The notes under the pieces: generated by a model
What the model was told of the DNA's origin: nothing
Database searches by the model: none
Seen by the model: only the letters and a program-made list of their open reading frames with translations
Origin: a virus
Virus record (IMG/VR): IMGVR_UViG_3300037189_011016
Coordinates: 1 to 38,067 of that record
Length of the DNA stretch: 38,067 nucleotides
Direction: 5' to 3' (one strand)
Program-made: the position numbers and the translations under genes
Shown: piece by piece, positions 26,045 to 33,984 of the stretch
How positions within the stretch are numbered: the first letter of the stretch is position 1
Layout: every line of letters starts with the position of its first letter

Positions 26045-26568
26045 ATCAAATAATCCTCTGCATCATTATTATAAGTATAAGTTACAATACAAGAAACTAC
26101 CCACCAATATTTTTCATAAGGCTTAGAATGAAATCTTGATCTATCAAGCTCAACTTCTTCTATCTCACAACAAAAAAGAAACTCAGGAGTTGCCTGACTA
26201 AGATCATAAACATCAAAAATAGGATTGTCTCTACCAATAGACGTAAACCTACCCTGTAAAATTTCTTTAATATCACTAGCTAAATGCATTGCAACTACAT
26301 TATTTTCACCATAAACATCAATATACATACTAAAAGAATGTTCAGAAAGCATCGATCCCATCTCAGCTTCTGTCTCCATTATATCTTCCATTGATATGGC
26401 CATAGCATTTGAATCAAATGGAGTATTTTCATCAATAGGCTCTGGATAAATTTTTAAAGGTTTATGACCACGATTATTAGAAAACCAATTAAGATCCGTC
26501 AAAGAATCAGTAACCATATTGACAAAATTGTCAAAAACTAAACGATATAAAATACCACCAACATACAT
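26041..26568 (-). CDS. Probable tail terminator / neck protein
   Basis: The protein has 175 residues from an ATG at 26568. The layout fits tail terminator proteins: an N-terminal helix (GGILYRLVFDNFVNMVTDSL), a middle strand/helix unit (SMYIDVYGENNVVAMHLASD, then IKEILQ), and a C-terminal strand pair (KYWWVVSCIVTYTY). It follows two connector-like genes and overlaps the next gene by ATGA. Tail terminators cap the tail tube and bind the head connector. The assignment is by pattern and order, as no single diagnostic motif exists. Confidence 0.65.
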   Translation of the reverse strand: MYVGGILYRLVFDNFVNMVTDSLTDLNWFSNNRGHKPLKIYPEPIDENTPFDSNAMAISMEDIMETEAEMGSMLSEHSFSMYIDVYGENNVVAMHLASDIKEILQGRFTSIGRDNPIFDVYDLSQATPEFLFCCEIEEVELDRSRFHSKPYEKYWWVVSCIVTYTYNNDAEDYLI

Positions 26569-26576
26569 AATACAAC

Positions 26577-27038
26577 CTACTTCTGGTCAATCGCAGTGCA
26601 ATAGATCTGATAGACGGTCACAGTAAAAAGACCAATAGGTGGACCAATAAAATCTATCTCATATAACTGGTTACCAATCAGAACCTGATCTGCCCCTTCT
26701 ATCTCAACAAAATCAAAGTCAAGAATAGTTAAGGTAGCACGAGGATTCCTAATATCACCCATAGGAACAAATTCAGCATTACCCTGACGACTAACAAATT
26801 CAACTGCTACTGGAACCTGAACATTGTCTCTTTCAACAATATTAGTTGGAGTAGCAGAAAAGTTATAAGGATTACCTTGATTATCTTCAATGTTATATGA
26901 TCTTCTAACTGACCACTTAAAAGTTACACGATCTTCTACAGCATTTGGCGCACCCATAAGCATGGTATTACGAATCTGAGTACGGAACTCATCAGCATCA
27001 AAACCAGCGCCGAAAGTAGGATCAGAAACAGCAGCCAT
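26577..27038 (-). CDS. Probable head closure / head-tail joining protein
   Basis: The protein has 153 residues if it starts at the ATG at 27038, which overlaps the stop of the previous gene (TGATG); a TTG four codons earlier is less likely. It is mostly beta, with FKWSVRRSYN and ATLTILDFDFVEIEGADQVL and a final YEIDFIGPPIGLFTVTVYQI. Small beta-barrel stoppers of this size usually sit between the connector and the tail terminator genes, as here. Family not proven. Confidence 0.6.
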   Translation of the reverse strand: MAAVSDPTFGAGFDADEFRTQIRNTMLMGAPNAVEDRVTFKWSVRRSYNIEDNQGNPYNFSATPTNIVERDNVQVPVAVEFVSRQGNAEFVPMGDIRNPRATLTILDFDFVEIEGADQVLIGNQLYEIDFIGPPIGLFTVTVYQIYCTAIDQK

Positions 27039-27538
27039 CAGCCGTTCCAATCAATATAATTGTTCCTTAAAGAAAGATCTCTAGATTTTACACCATCAAC
27101 ATAATAAGATGGCGTCGTACCAATATCGCTCAATCTGTCAAGAAGAGTGGTTCTCTGAGCAAGCATGGAAGCGAGAAGAGTCTGAAGTACCTGCGCAGAC
27201 TGCTGAGTCTCATACTCCACAGGTCCAGCCTTAGACCTAAAAGTAGTTTTGATCTGCAACAGCTCCATCTGCAAAATATTAATAGCAGAATACATAATAA
27301 CAATCTGCTGTAAATCTCTAGAAAAAGTGGTATCGCCTCCACCAGAAGCAGAAACGATACCATCTTCATCACAAGTAAAACCAGAAATTACACCATCATT
27401 ATACGCAGTCCAAAACCCATTACGAAGTTTAGTAAGCCACTCCGCATCAGAGGCATTTGAATATCTAGAAGTAGTGCCAGGAATAGTTATAGCACCAGTT
27501 AAGTCTGGGATAAGATCACTCAAGTCAACCGTTGCCAT
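27038..27538 (-). CDS. Probable head-tail connector (adaptor) protein
   Basis: The protein has 166 residues from the ATG at 27538, with a strong ribosome site (AGGAGG). A helical core (FSRDLQQIVIMYSAINILQM and TQQSAQVLQTLLASMLAQRT) fits the helical adaptor proteins that dock under the portal. The sequence also has AEWLTKLRNGFWTAYNDGVI, a pattern common to phage adaptor-type proteins. It is the first of a run of neck genes downstream of the capsid block. The stop overlaps the next ATG by one base, suggesting coupled translation. Confidence 0.6.
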   Translation of the reverse strand: MATVDLSDLIPDLTGAITIPGTTSRYSNASDAEWLTKLRNGFWTAYNDGVISGFTCDEDGIVSASGGGDTTFSRDLQQIVIMYSAINILQMELLQIKTTFRSKAGPVEYETQQSAQVLQTLLASMLAQRTTLLDRLSDIGTTPSYYVDGVKSRDLSLRNNYIDWNG

Positions 27539-27592
27539 AAAAATCCTCCTGCTTTATAGGATATAAACGGCAGAAAATACCTTATTTCAAAT

Positions 27593-28078
27593 CTATGACT
27601 TGATTTCAGTAATCTCGACAATATCAAACTTATCAGAATTTAGTTCCTTTAGCTTACCCTCAAGAGCACGGAACTGAGCCATCGAAACAGAAGTACCAGC
27701 AGTCTCAGTCTCAGCCATCTCATGCATACGCTCAATAGCAATAACATTAGTAATATCAGCAAGCTTATTCTTGAAATCAGCAGCCTTGAGCTTGAACATA
27801 TCCTTCATATCATCCTCAGAAAGATGATTAGGATTGCTAGCAATCTCATGGAAATCTTCTACAGAATCAGCAATAATTACAGGAACAAAAGTACCATTCT
27901 TGAAAGAATCAACATCAGAGGTAAAAGCACGCTCCTGATTGATCTGACGTTCCTCTGTAGAAACAGTTACCTTAGCGCCCGATCTGACCGGCGTAGAACG
28001 AAGCCTGCCAGTGTGATCAAAAGTAAGAATGTAGACCGAACCACGGCCCATGTTTGTCCAAGTTTCCTTATCAGCCAT
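27593..28078 (-). CDS. Virion-type hypothetical protein following the capsid gene
   Basis: The protein has 161 residues from the ATG at 28078, with a strong AAGGAG ribosome site. The first half is beta-like (SVYILTFDHTGRLRSTPV, then GAKVTVSTEER) and the second half helical (EDDMKDMFKLKAADFKNKLA). No catalytic motif is visible. It lies directly after the terminator that follows the major capsid gene and before the neck genes, so it may be a head-associated or accessory structural protein. I do not recognise the family. Confidence 0.72.
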   Translation of the reverse strand: MADKETWTNMGRGSVYILTFDHTGRLRSTPVRSGAKVTVSTEERQINQERAFTSDVDSFKNGTFVPVIIADSVEDFHEIASNPNHLSEDDMKDMFKLKAADFKNKLADITNVIAIERMHEMAETETAGTSVSMAQFRALEGKLKELNSDKFDIVEITEIKS

Positions 28079-28132
28079 AATAAACTCCTTAAAGTCCTAA
28101 TTTTTTTTATTGTACAACAATTTTTTATCTAT
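28079..28132 (-). promoter_or_regulatory. AT-rich spacer with possible promoter downstream of the capsid terminator
   Basis: Downstream of the terminator the minus strand is very AT-rich. It holds the palindrome TTGTACAA, whose TACAAT could serve as a -10 box, about 30 bases before the next ATG. No convincing -35 box is visible. A promoter here would restart transcription for the neck genes, but read-through alone could be enough. Confidence 0.22.
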
Positions 28133-28168
28133 AAAAAACAAAAAGGGCAGAGGCCGAAGCCCCTACCC
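28133..28168 (-). terminator. Rho-independent terminator after the major capsid gene
   Basis: On the minus strand, stem GGGTAGGGGC / GCCTCTGCCC (plus 28145-28168; two wobble pairs) closes a perfect TTCG tetraloop. It is followed by TTTTTGTTTTTT. It is about 25 bases past the capsid stop. Together with the terminator after the tail tube gene it probably sets high capsid and tube levels relative to downstream genes. Confidence 0.92.
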
Positions 28169-28195
28169 AATTTGCGAGAAAACTACTTAGAATTC

Positions 28196-29143
28196 TCAGG
28201 CAGGAAGTGAATCGTCAACAATACGACGAATGCGATCGGGACGATGAACAACGCCACCGAACTCCTTCTTGCCAAGGTAATGCCAGTACCAGTTGTCTTC
28301 TTCCATGTATTCCTTGGTCTTCATGCCACCCCAGAAGGCGAACTTAGAAGCGTCAGTTGAGATAACGTAGAGTTCGTTACCTGGGAAGAATGGCTCTTCG
28401 TTCTCATCAAGATAGTTGGTGAGTGAAACGATGTTAGCGCCACGGTAGGTACCAAGAACGCCACGGAGAACAAGTTCTTCGTTAGTGGCGGGAAGGAAAC
28501 CTGAACCATTGTAGCTTGAACCAAGAAGCTCATCCATAATCTGCTCGGTCATTGTTGGACGACCAACAATTGTGACCTGGCGGGTACGGGAAGCGTCACG
28601 GACAGAAGCTAGTGCGCTATTAAGAGTGGCTAGGCCAACGCCAGTGCCATGCTCGTAGTATGGGCTTGAGCTAGGAATAGCAGCCTGGAAAAGACCAAGG
28701 GCACGCTGATTAACAGCAGCATCCATACGCTGGACAGCTAGATCTACAAGAGTAGTAGCAGTTTCAGCGAAGTTAGTCTCTAGCTTCTCTTCAAACTCAG
28801 TGATGTGGAAACCAATGGTATCACGAGCGATTTCCATCACCTCTGCGTGCAGGGTGCTGGCTTCGATGTGACCACCACGGGCGATCCAAAATGCCTTCAG
28901 ACCACGAACTTCCTTAACGAATGAACGACCATCAAATGGCAGATTCTCTACCTGAGCCATAAGAGCCAGAAGGTTCTCATGCTGGAAGCCCTCGTAGATG
29001 GTTTCTGTCATTTCCTGGGCACGCTCACGACGCCACTGTGGGTTGTCGAAGTTAAGGCGAGCCTCTTCGTTTAGCTGTGAAACCTTCTGACGGAGGGCAT
29101 CAAGCTCAGGATCTGTCTTACCAAATAGTTTAATGCTTGACAT
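28196..29143 (-). CDS. Major capsid protein
   Basis: The protein has 315 residues from the ATG at 29143 (AAAGGGGG ribosome site; a TTG two codons earlier is possible but less likely). The N-terminal part is helical (PELDALRQKVSQLNEEARLN), followed by a mixed alpha/beta body. GRPTMTEQIMDELLG, GTYRGANIVSLTNYL and ELYVISTDASKFAFWGGMK match the late part of HK97-fold major capsid proteins. The length is normal for the fold. It comes after protease, scaffold and decoration-type genes and has its own strong terminator, as expected of the most abundant head protein. Confidence 0.85.
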   Translation of the reverse strand: MSSIKLFGKTDPELDALRQKVSQLNEEARLNFDNPQWRRERAQEMTETIYEGFQHENLLALMAQVENLPFDGRSFVKEVRGLKAFWIARGGHIEASTLHAEVMEIARDTIGFHITEFEEKLETNFAETATTLVDLAVQRMDAAVNQRALGLFQAAIPSSSPYYEHGTGVGLATLNSALASVRDASRTRQVTIVGRPTMTEQIMDELLGSSYNGSGFLPATNEELVLRGVLGTYRGANIVSLTNYLDENEEPFFPGNELYVISTDASKFAFWGGMKTKEYMEEDNWYWHYLGKKEFGGVVHRPDRIRRIVDDSLPA

Positions 29144-29157
29144 TTTCAAACCCCCTT

Positions 29158-29718
29158 TCAGAAGTTAAGGCGAGCTTCAACTTCGCCAGTAGTAGTATTT
29201 ACAGATGTGACAACAAGCCAAGCCTCGGCAGCATCTGATGTTTCGGCCCAATAGCCATCATCATCATTGCCTACACCGGGGGTAAGGAAGTTGCCTACGG
29301 CAACAGTAGTTGCACCGCTGACACCAGCCACCATAATACGAGCTGTTGGATAGCCAGTACGGGTAAGGAAAGTTTCATCGGTTGTATTCTTGTATGCAAC
29401 CTTTACTGCTGCACCGTTTACGACCTGGACAGCCTCACCAGCGGGTGCGGTATCAAAGTCTGAATAAGTTGTTAGAAATGGATCAACGCCAATATGCTGG
29501 ATATGCTCGTATACAAGCACGCCACCAGTACCGGGTAGTGGCTTGTCCTGAGCACCAGTAGCAAGCTCTACACCGAGCCTACCAACAGCGTCAGAATCAC
29601 CACTAAGGACCACAGGTGCACCCAGAACTACTGGAGTAGCGCTATCAAGGAAATAGCGACCAGCGCGCTCTGCGCCACTTGGTGTTGAACGAAATTCGAA
29701 GTTACGACCGTAAGACAT
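29158..29718 (-). CDS. Probable capsid decoration protein
   Basis: The protein has 186 residues from the ATG at 29718; an AAAGGAGG ribosome site sits about 11 bases upstream. The protein is small, rich in G, A, V and T, and almost all beta, without cysteine or catalytic motifs (GRYFLDSATPVVLGAPVVLS, then GVLVYEHIQHIGVDPFLTTY). It lies 14 bases upstream of the major capsid gene, where head decoration or stabilisation proteins are commonly found. The assignment is by position and composition. Confidence 0.6.
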   Translation of the reverse strand: MSYGRNFEFRSTPSGAERAGRYFLDSATPVVLGAPVVLSGDSDAVGRLGVELATGAQDKPLPGTGGVLVYEHIQHIGVDPFLTTYSDFDTAPAGEAVQVVNGAAVKVAYKNTTDETFLTRTGYPTARIMVAGVSGATTVAVGNFLTPGVGNDDDGYWAETSDAAEAWLVVTSVNTTTGEVEARLNF

Positions 29719-29748
29719 TGTTCTATTGCCCTCCTTTCAGAAGAATAA

Positions 29749-30444
29749 TTATAGGTAACGAACGTCGATACCAGCACTTCTAGCACCGAGAACATCTGCG
29801 GTGAGAGAAGCTGAGCCAGTATCGGCATCACGGACAGTTGACATTGCAGTCTCAAGAGGAAGGTCCGTGTTTGCTTCCTTTACGGTTTCCCGTGAAGAGC
29901 TAGAAACAGTCTTCCAATCCTCAAGCATTGCCTCAAAGGACTCATCATCCATAGCAACCCAACGATCTAGTTTGCTATCGATATATTCATCACCAAGAAG
30001 TGATGCTTCTTTAACAGCTGTACGACGAGCCTCACGACGAGCCTCAACTAGTGCTGCCTGCTCAGCGAGTGCAACCTCTGCCTCTAAATAAGAAACAAGG
30101 TCGGCATATGCACGCTCAGCCTCAGCAACACGAATCTCAGCCTTGTCAAGCTCAGTCTGTACCTCGGCAATCTGACCCTCCACCTCACTCTTTGCGGCTT
30201 CAGTCTTGAGTCCATCAAGTTCGGCCTGGAGTGCTGCAACCGTGGCTTCTGCCTCGGCCTGAAGTGGGGCAACAGCCTCATGTACAGCAGCGGTAAATTC
30301 ATCTTCAGTATAAGTCTTCATGTCACCCCCTCCAATGGAGTTAAATGTTGTGTTTGGATTGCACAAAGGACAAGCCTCTGCGTCATGCGAAGCGCCCTCT
30401 GGCATATTCTTTAACATTTCATCATGTAGATCTTGAATTGTCAT
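29749..30444 (-). CDS. Capsid scaffolding protein with two possible starts
   Basis: The protein has 231 residues from an ATG at 30444 (GGAG, 6 bases upstream) or 190 residues from an internal ATG at 30321 (GGAGG, 7 bases upstream). An ATG at 30483 lacks a ribosome site. After a short N-terminal segment with a CPLC motif, a long acidic coiled coil (AVAPLQAEAEATVAALQAEL onward) runs for about 100 residues, followed by a C-terminal part (LDRWVAMDDESFEAMLEDWK). This layout and the position between protease and capsid genes are typical of scaffold. It would be removed or cleaved before the capsid matures. Confidence 0.78.
   Translation of the reverse strand: MTIQDLHDEMLKNMPEGASHDAEACPLCNPNTTFNSIGGGDMKTYTEDEFTAAVHEAVAPLQAEAEATVAALQAELDGLKTEAAKSEVEGQIAEVQTELDKAEIRVAEAERAYADLVSYLEAEVALAEQAALVEARREARRTAVKEASLLGDEYIDSKLDRWVAMDDESFEAMLEDWKTVSSSSRETVKEANTDLPLETAMSTVRDADTGSASLTADVLGARSAGIDVRYL
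30326..30333 (-). promoter_or_regulatory. Internal ribosome binding site in the scaffold gene
   Basis: The minus strand reads GGAGGGGG, then TGAC, then ATG at 30321, inside the scaffold frame. The same ten bases, TCCATTGGAG, precede both this ATG and the upstream ATG at 30444. CTCC-ATT-GGAG could fold over the internal site. This suggests a shorter in-frame product lacking the CPLC segment. Confidence 0.5.
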
Positions 30445-30535
30445 TGAATTCTCCAATGGACGGTTCTGTGAATATATCGTCATTGATATAATCGAATTTA
30501 ACTATACAGTAATAAAAATATATTATAAATTAATT

Positions 30536-31675
30536 TCAGCTCTTAGGAAGAGCATTAATCTTGCTTAAAGAGTCCATACGATGAACTGTTACTGTGTCTG
30601 TAGAATTCCACTCTCCAGAAGAATTCCGTTTCCATACCTGAACACCAATAGCGGGTTTATCTTTAGTCCCCTCCATCTTTGGTCCATTTGGCTCAGCTGA
30701 AACAGTTCCCTTGGTACTCTTTTTTACTATCTTTCCGTAAGCTTTGCCTCCAGATGCGCTCCATGTAACAAGATCGCCAACCGACAATTCACTGGCAGCT
30801 TTATTTTTATAAGAATCCATTAGCTCCTGCATCATCATCATCCACTGCTGAGCATCAAGATTATTCATCTCTTTATCTTCATCATCGTTATCAGGATTAT
30901 GCACTGGAGACATATGATCTTCAGCTTCCTCGCCTATCATGTTTAGAATAGAAGCAGCAAGTCCCTCTTTCTGGGTATTTGAAAGATGTGCATACTCGCT
31001 AAAACTATTTAATAGATCATGAGCTTTTTCTTCATTTCTTTCAAGAATGCTCATCTCATTTACAGATGCATTTTTCCAGCCAGGTCTGTCAGGAGGAGCA
31101 ATTAGAGCGCCAGCTAAGAAATGAGGATTGTTCAGCTGTCTAAAAGAGGCGCGCTCCTTAATATGATCACAGTATGTTTGGCTCATAGGGCCGGCATAAT
31201 CAAAAGTCTGACCACAGCCCATAGGCCCAACACAAGTAACAGAATCTGAAATACATTCCATGCTTAGAAATAAATCACCCTGTTTGTAAGCTTCTTCTAT
31301 TATAGAAAGTTCCTCTGGAAAGTAGAACTTCCAAAAAGCACCAACAGTTTCTATATATGGATTCTGTTCCTCAATAGTTGGATAGATAAGTTCTGAAGCA
31401 ACAAAAGTGCCAACAATATGATTTGCCTTGTGACTCATGTTCATTGGTGAATGCTGAATCGTTGGCTGGTTCAGTCTGAGATCTGAAAGAGTCCAGTACT
31501 GGCCATTAGAATTAGCATTATCAGCTTCAACGTATTTGCCAACAATCCACTTAAGGGCAGGATTAGAAACAATATGCTTAGAAGCCCACTCGGAAGCTGT
31601 ATCAATATCAGACTCGATAATTCTAGCTTGAGTAGTAAAAAGAAATGAATTTTTGCTTTCGCTTAAAATAGTCAT
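30536..31675 (-). CDS. Capsid maturation protease (XkdF/U35-like) with C-terminal Tudor-like domain
   Basis: The protein has 379 residues from the ATG at 31675, chosen because AAGGAG lies 6 bases upstream; an upstream TTG has no such site. The N-terminal half has features of herpesvirus-fold phage proteases: MNMSHKANHIVGTFVASELI with a candidate catalytic histidine, and GDLFLSMECISDS with a candidate serine. A cysteine cluster follows (CVGPMGCG ... YCDH), probably a zinc site. The C-terminus (ELSVGDLVTWSASGGKAYGK, then IVKK) resembles the Hva1/DUF2945 Tudor-like domain often attached to XkdF-type proteases. It lies between portal and scaffold, as usual. Its likely role is cleaving scaffold and capsid during head maturation. 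Confidence 0.72.
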   Translation of the reverse strand: MTILSESKNSFLFTTQARIIESDIDTASEWASKHIVSNPALKWIVGKYVEADNANSNGQYWTLSDLRLNQPTIQHSPMNMSHKANHIVGTFVASELIYPTIEEQNPYIETVGAFWKFYFPEELSIIEEAYKQGDLFLSMECISDSVTCVGPMGCGQTFDYAGPMSQTYCDHIKERASFRQLNNPHFLAGALIAPPDRPGWKNASVNEMSILERNEEKAHDLLNSFSEYAHLSNTQKEGLAASILNMIGEEAEDHMSPVHNPDNDDEDKEMNNLDAQQWMMMMQELMDSYKNKAASELSVGDLVTWSASGGKAYGKIVKKSTKGTVSAEPNGPKMEGTKDKPAIGVQVWKRNSSGEWNSTDTVTVHRMDSLSKINALPKS

Positions 31676-31718
31676 CTTTAACTCCTTAGTAATCTCTAAC
31701 GTCAACCATTTTTATAAA

Positions 31719-33374
31719 TCAAGCTGGATTAGGTCTGAAAGAATCTGGATTTCTTCCACCACCGTTGGAGTTTCCACCACCACGACGACCCGCAGCCTTT
31801 GGTTCAGTTGGACCACTGCCAGGAGCAGTAGATGGAGCAGCAGGGTTAGCGGGGTTGACAGGATTAGGAGTTGAGAAAGGAACATTGACAGGAGAGAAAA
31901 TTTCATCATACTGATCTTTCTCAATCTGTCTTTTATAAGCTTCGTTCTCCTGAAGAATGTCAAGCTCTGCAAGAACAGTAGATCTAGAAATGTCACCACG
32001 GTCACGAAGGTCCTGCATGAAAGCAGCAATATTAGGATCGAAGTCAAGAGCAATACGGCGAGGATAGAACTGCATATCAGGTTCCATCTTGAGACTATCA
32101 TTCATATTCCACATTGGCTTAAATACATGAGCCATGAAAGAGTCACGGATCTTATCACGACGAGCTTCCATAGATGAAGCAATAACCTTAAGAAGCTTCA
32201 TAGAATCATCACTTGCAGTTCCAGCAGCATAGTTGCCAGTATTTAAAATCTGATAAAGCCTTGATGTAAGACGAGAATCAATACCATTATATCTTTCAGG
32301 AGCAAGAGTCTTATCAGTCTTTGGAGTAATGATCTCAATCTCAATTCGATGGTCACCAACAATAATTGGCACTCTTGAAGCAGTCTGGATCTGTCCAGCA
32401 AGCTGCTGAATTTCCTGTGGGCGAGCGGGATTATCCTTGTCGCCCTTCTTTACAAGAATGATTGCATTGGTTGCGCCAAGAATTGCCGAACGATCCATCT
32501 CCCGAAGAATGTGCTTCAGGTCAAGGAGTTCAAAAACCGACTCCATGCGAACATTGGCAAAACGCTCATAACTTGGACGAGTGGCGGTAATTCTCCAAGC
32601 ATTCTCACGACGAAGCTTAAAAAGTCTTCTGTCAAGAAGACCAAGGCCAGTCATCTCATCAATCTTCTTCAGCTCTTCTCTACTTGGATTATATCTGGAA
32701 TCAATAAGCTGATTAACAATCAGATCACTACTATTGCTACCAGCAAGAGTATCTTCAAAATCACTTATCTGATCAACGTCTGCAATATACACAAGATCTT
32801 CCTGACCAAACATAAAGTTGCCGACAGGAATAACTTTTAGAGGATCTAACAAAGAAACCCCAATTGGAACCTTTAAACCGTTAAAAAGCTTTTTACGATC
32901 CTTGACCTTAAAATCTTTCTCGCCAAAGAAAACAACTGGATAAGCCTGGCTTATTGTAAAAAGTTCTCTCCAGCATTCACGGAGTCTTTCAGATAAATCA
33001 ATATCGTCAATAACCTGTTTCCAAACATACGACTCTAGTTCATCTTCACATTCTATTGCAACACGTTTAAAAGCTAAATTTTCAGTAGTCTCAACAACAT
33101 TAGCTACAATGTCATCTGTATGAACAGCATCGGCAGCAATTCTAAACTTGTCAAAAATATTATCTGGTGAAAGATACTTATCTCTTTCAAAGATCGTCTT
33201 TTTTCTTCCACCACGCGTAGCAGTATGATTACTCATCTGCCATCTTTGAAGAATAGAAATTTCTGGAGCCTGTCTCTGAACAGCATCCATAACTTCTCTT
33301 GTTGAAACCTCTGTATCATTTAGAATAGCGATACCAAACTCTGGATCGTACTCAATCTCTGAACCTTCAGCCAT
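31719..33374 (-). CDS. Portal protein
   Basis: The protein has 551 residues from the ATG at 33374. GAAGGGA lies 5 bases upstream of that ATG, which is more convincing than an in-frame ATG at 33398. The body has typical portal features: an N-terminal wing (DKFRIAADAVHTDDIVANVV), a beta core (PVVFFGEKDFKVKDRKKLFN and VSLLDPLKVIPVG), a long stem/crown helical part, and a proline-, glycine- and asparagine-rich tail (GRRGGGNSNGGG) at the C-terminus. It lies just after terminase and before the protease. It forms the ring through which DNA is packaged and leaves. Confidence 0.85.
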   Translation of the reverse strand: MAEGSEIEYDPEFGIAILNDTEVSTREVMDAVQRQAPEISILQRWQMSNHTATRGGRKKTIFERDKYLSPDNIFDKFRIAADAVHTDDIVANVVETTENLAFKRVAIECEDELESYVWKQVIDDIDLSERLRECWRELFTISQAYPVVFFGEKDFKVKDRKKLFNGLKVPIGVSLLDPLKVIPVGNFMFGQEDLVYIADVDQISDFEDTLAGSNSSDLIVNQLIDSRYNPSREELKKIDEMTGLGLLDRRLFKLRRENAWRITATRPSYERFANVRMESVFELLDLKHILREMDRSAILGATNAIILVKKGDKDNPARPQEIQQLAGQIQTASRVPIIVGDHRIEIEIITPKTDKTLAPERYNGIDSRLTSRLYQILNTGNYAAGTASDDSMKLLKVIASSMEARRDKIRDSFMAHVFKPMWNMNDSLKMEPDMQFYPRRIALDFDPNIAAFMQDLRDRGDISRSTVLAELDILQENEAYKRQIEKDQYDEIFSPVNVPFSTPNPVNPANPAAPSTAPGSGPTEPKAAGRRGGGNSNGGGRNPDSFRPNPA

Positions 33375-33376
33375 AA

Positions 33377-33679
33377 CTATCCCTTCGACATTTCCCATTC
33401 ATGGGTATTTAATGAACCAATTCTTGACCAAATTCTAAACTGGAAGTCTGTCTCTTTTAAAAAAGGAACCAGTTCTTCAACTCTAAAATCTATAATCTGT
33501 CTATTCTTTGAATTTGCTGATAAATTATTCATATAGGTAGCTCTAGCGGAGAATCCAGATAACATTTTCATAATAAGAAGAGGATCATCAATCTCCTTGA
33601 AAGATCCCATTTCCTTCAAATATCCAAGAATTTCACTTCGCCAGTCTCTAAGTACCTCTTCAGAACTTGATTTATCCAT
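33377..33679 (-). CDS. Hypothetical protein upstream of the portal
   Basis: The protein has 100 residues from an ATG at 33679, with a GAGGAAAA ribosome site. The sequence is helical at first (SEEVLRDWRSEILGYLKEMG), then mixed (NRQIIDFRVEELVPFLKETD). No known motif. It overlaps the previous gene by 64 bases, and its final codons hold the ribosome site of the portal gene, so the two are translationally linked. A role in head assembly is possible from position only. Confidence 0.72.
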   Translation of the reverse strand: MDKSSSEEVLRDWRSEILGYLKEMGSFKEIDDPLLIMKMLSGFSARATYMNNLSANSKNRQIIDFRVEELVPFLKETDFQFRIWSRIGSLNTHEWEMSKG

Positions 33680-33984
33680 GTATTTTCCTCTATTTCATCG
33701 GAACGCTTGAGCATAAAATCAAAGATGAATATTAGCGCATCAGTGAAATATATTGAACCTAGTGGGATCTCGCGACCTTTTATAAAAAAAGAAATATCCA
33801 AGTAACTGCTGTTGGGCTTATTAAAAGCTAAGCAATAGCTTCCCAAAAAACATCCGTCGCAAATTACCGCTCTAAATATATCTATCCTTTTAGACATTCG
33901 CAAAGAGCCATCTTTGCCACAAGAAAAACATCTCGCCTTAGAGAAAGAGCATTGGTGGCGCTTGCCAGCTCTGGCTTTTAGCAT
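33616..33984 (-). CDS. Small CxxC zinc-ribbon-like protein between terminase and portal
   Basis: The protein has 122 residues if started at the ATG at 33984, inside the end of the terminase gene (47-base overlap). It carries two CxxC pairs (CFSCGKDG and CDGC) about 20 residues apart, as in a zinc ribbon. A start at 33897 would remove the first pair, and an ATG at 34179 would overlap terminase by about 240 bases; both are less likely. No ribosome site is obvious at 33984, so translation may depend on terminase translation. The rest is helical with a hydrophobic stretch (FTDALIFIFDFML). Function unknown; DNA or RNA binding is possible. Confidence 0.6.
   Translation of the reverse strand: MLKARAGKRHQCSFSKARCFSCGKDGSLRMSKRIDIFRAVICDGCFLGSYCLAFNKPNSSYLDISFFIKGREIPLGSIYFTDALIFIFDFMLKRSDEIEENTWINQVLKRYLETGEVKFLDI

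Noticed and set aside
27722-28210. 162-residue frame on the plus strand
   Set aside because: It covers a strong minus-strand terminator and two real gene ends and has a shadow-like composition.
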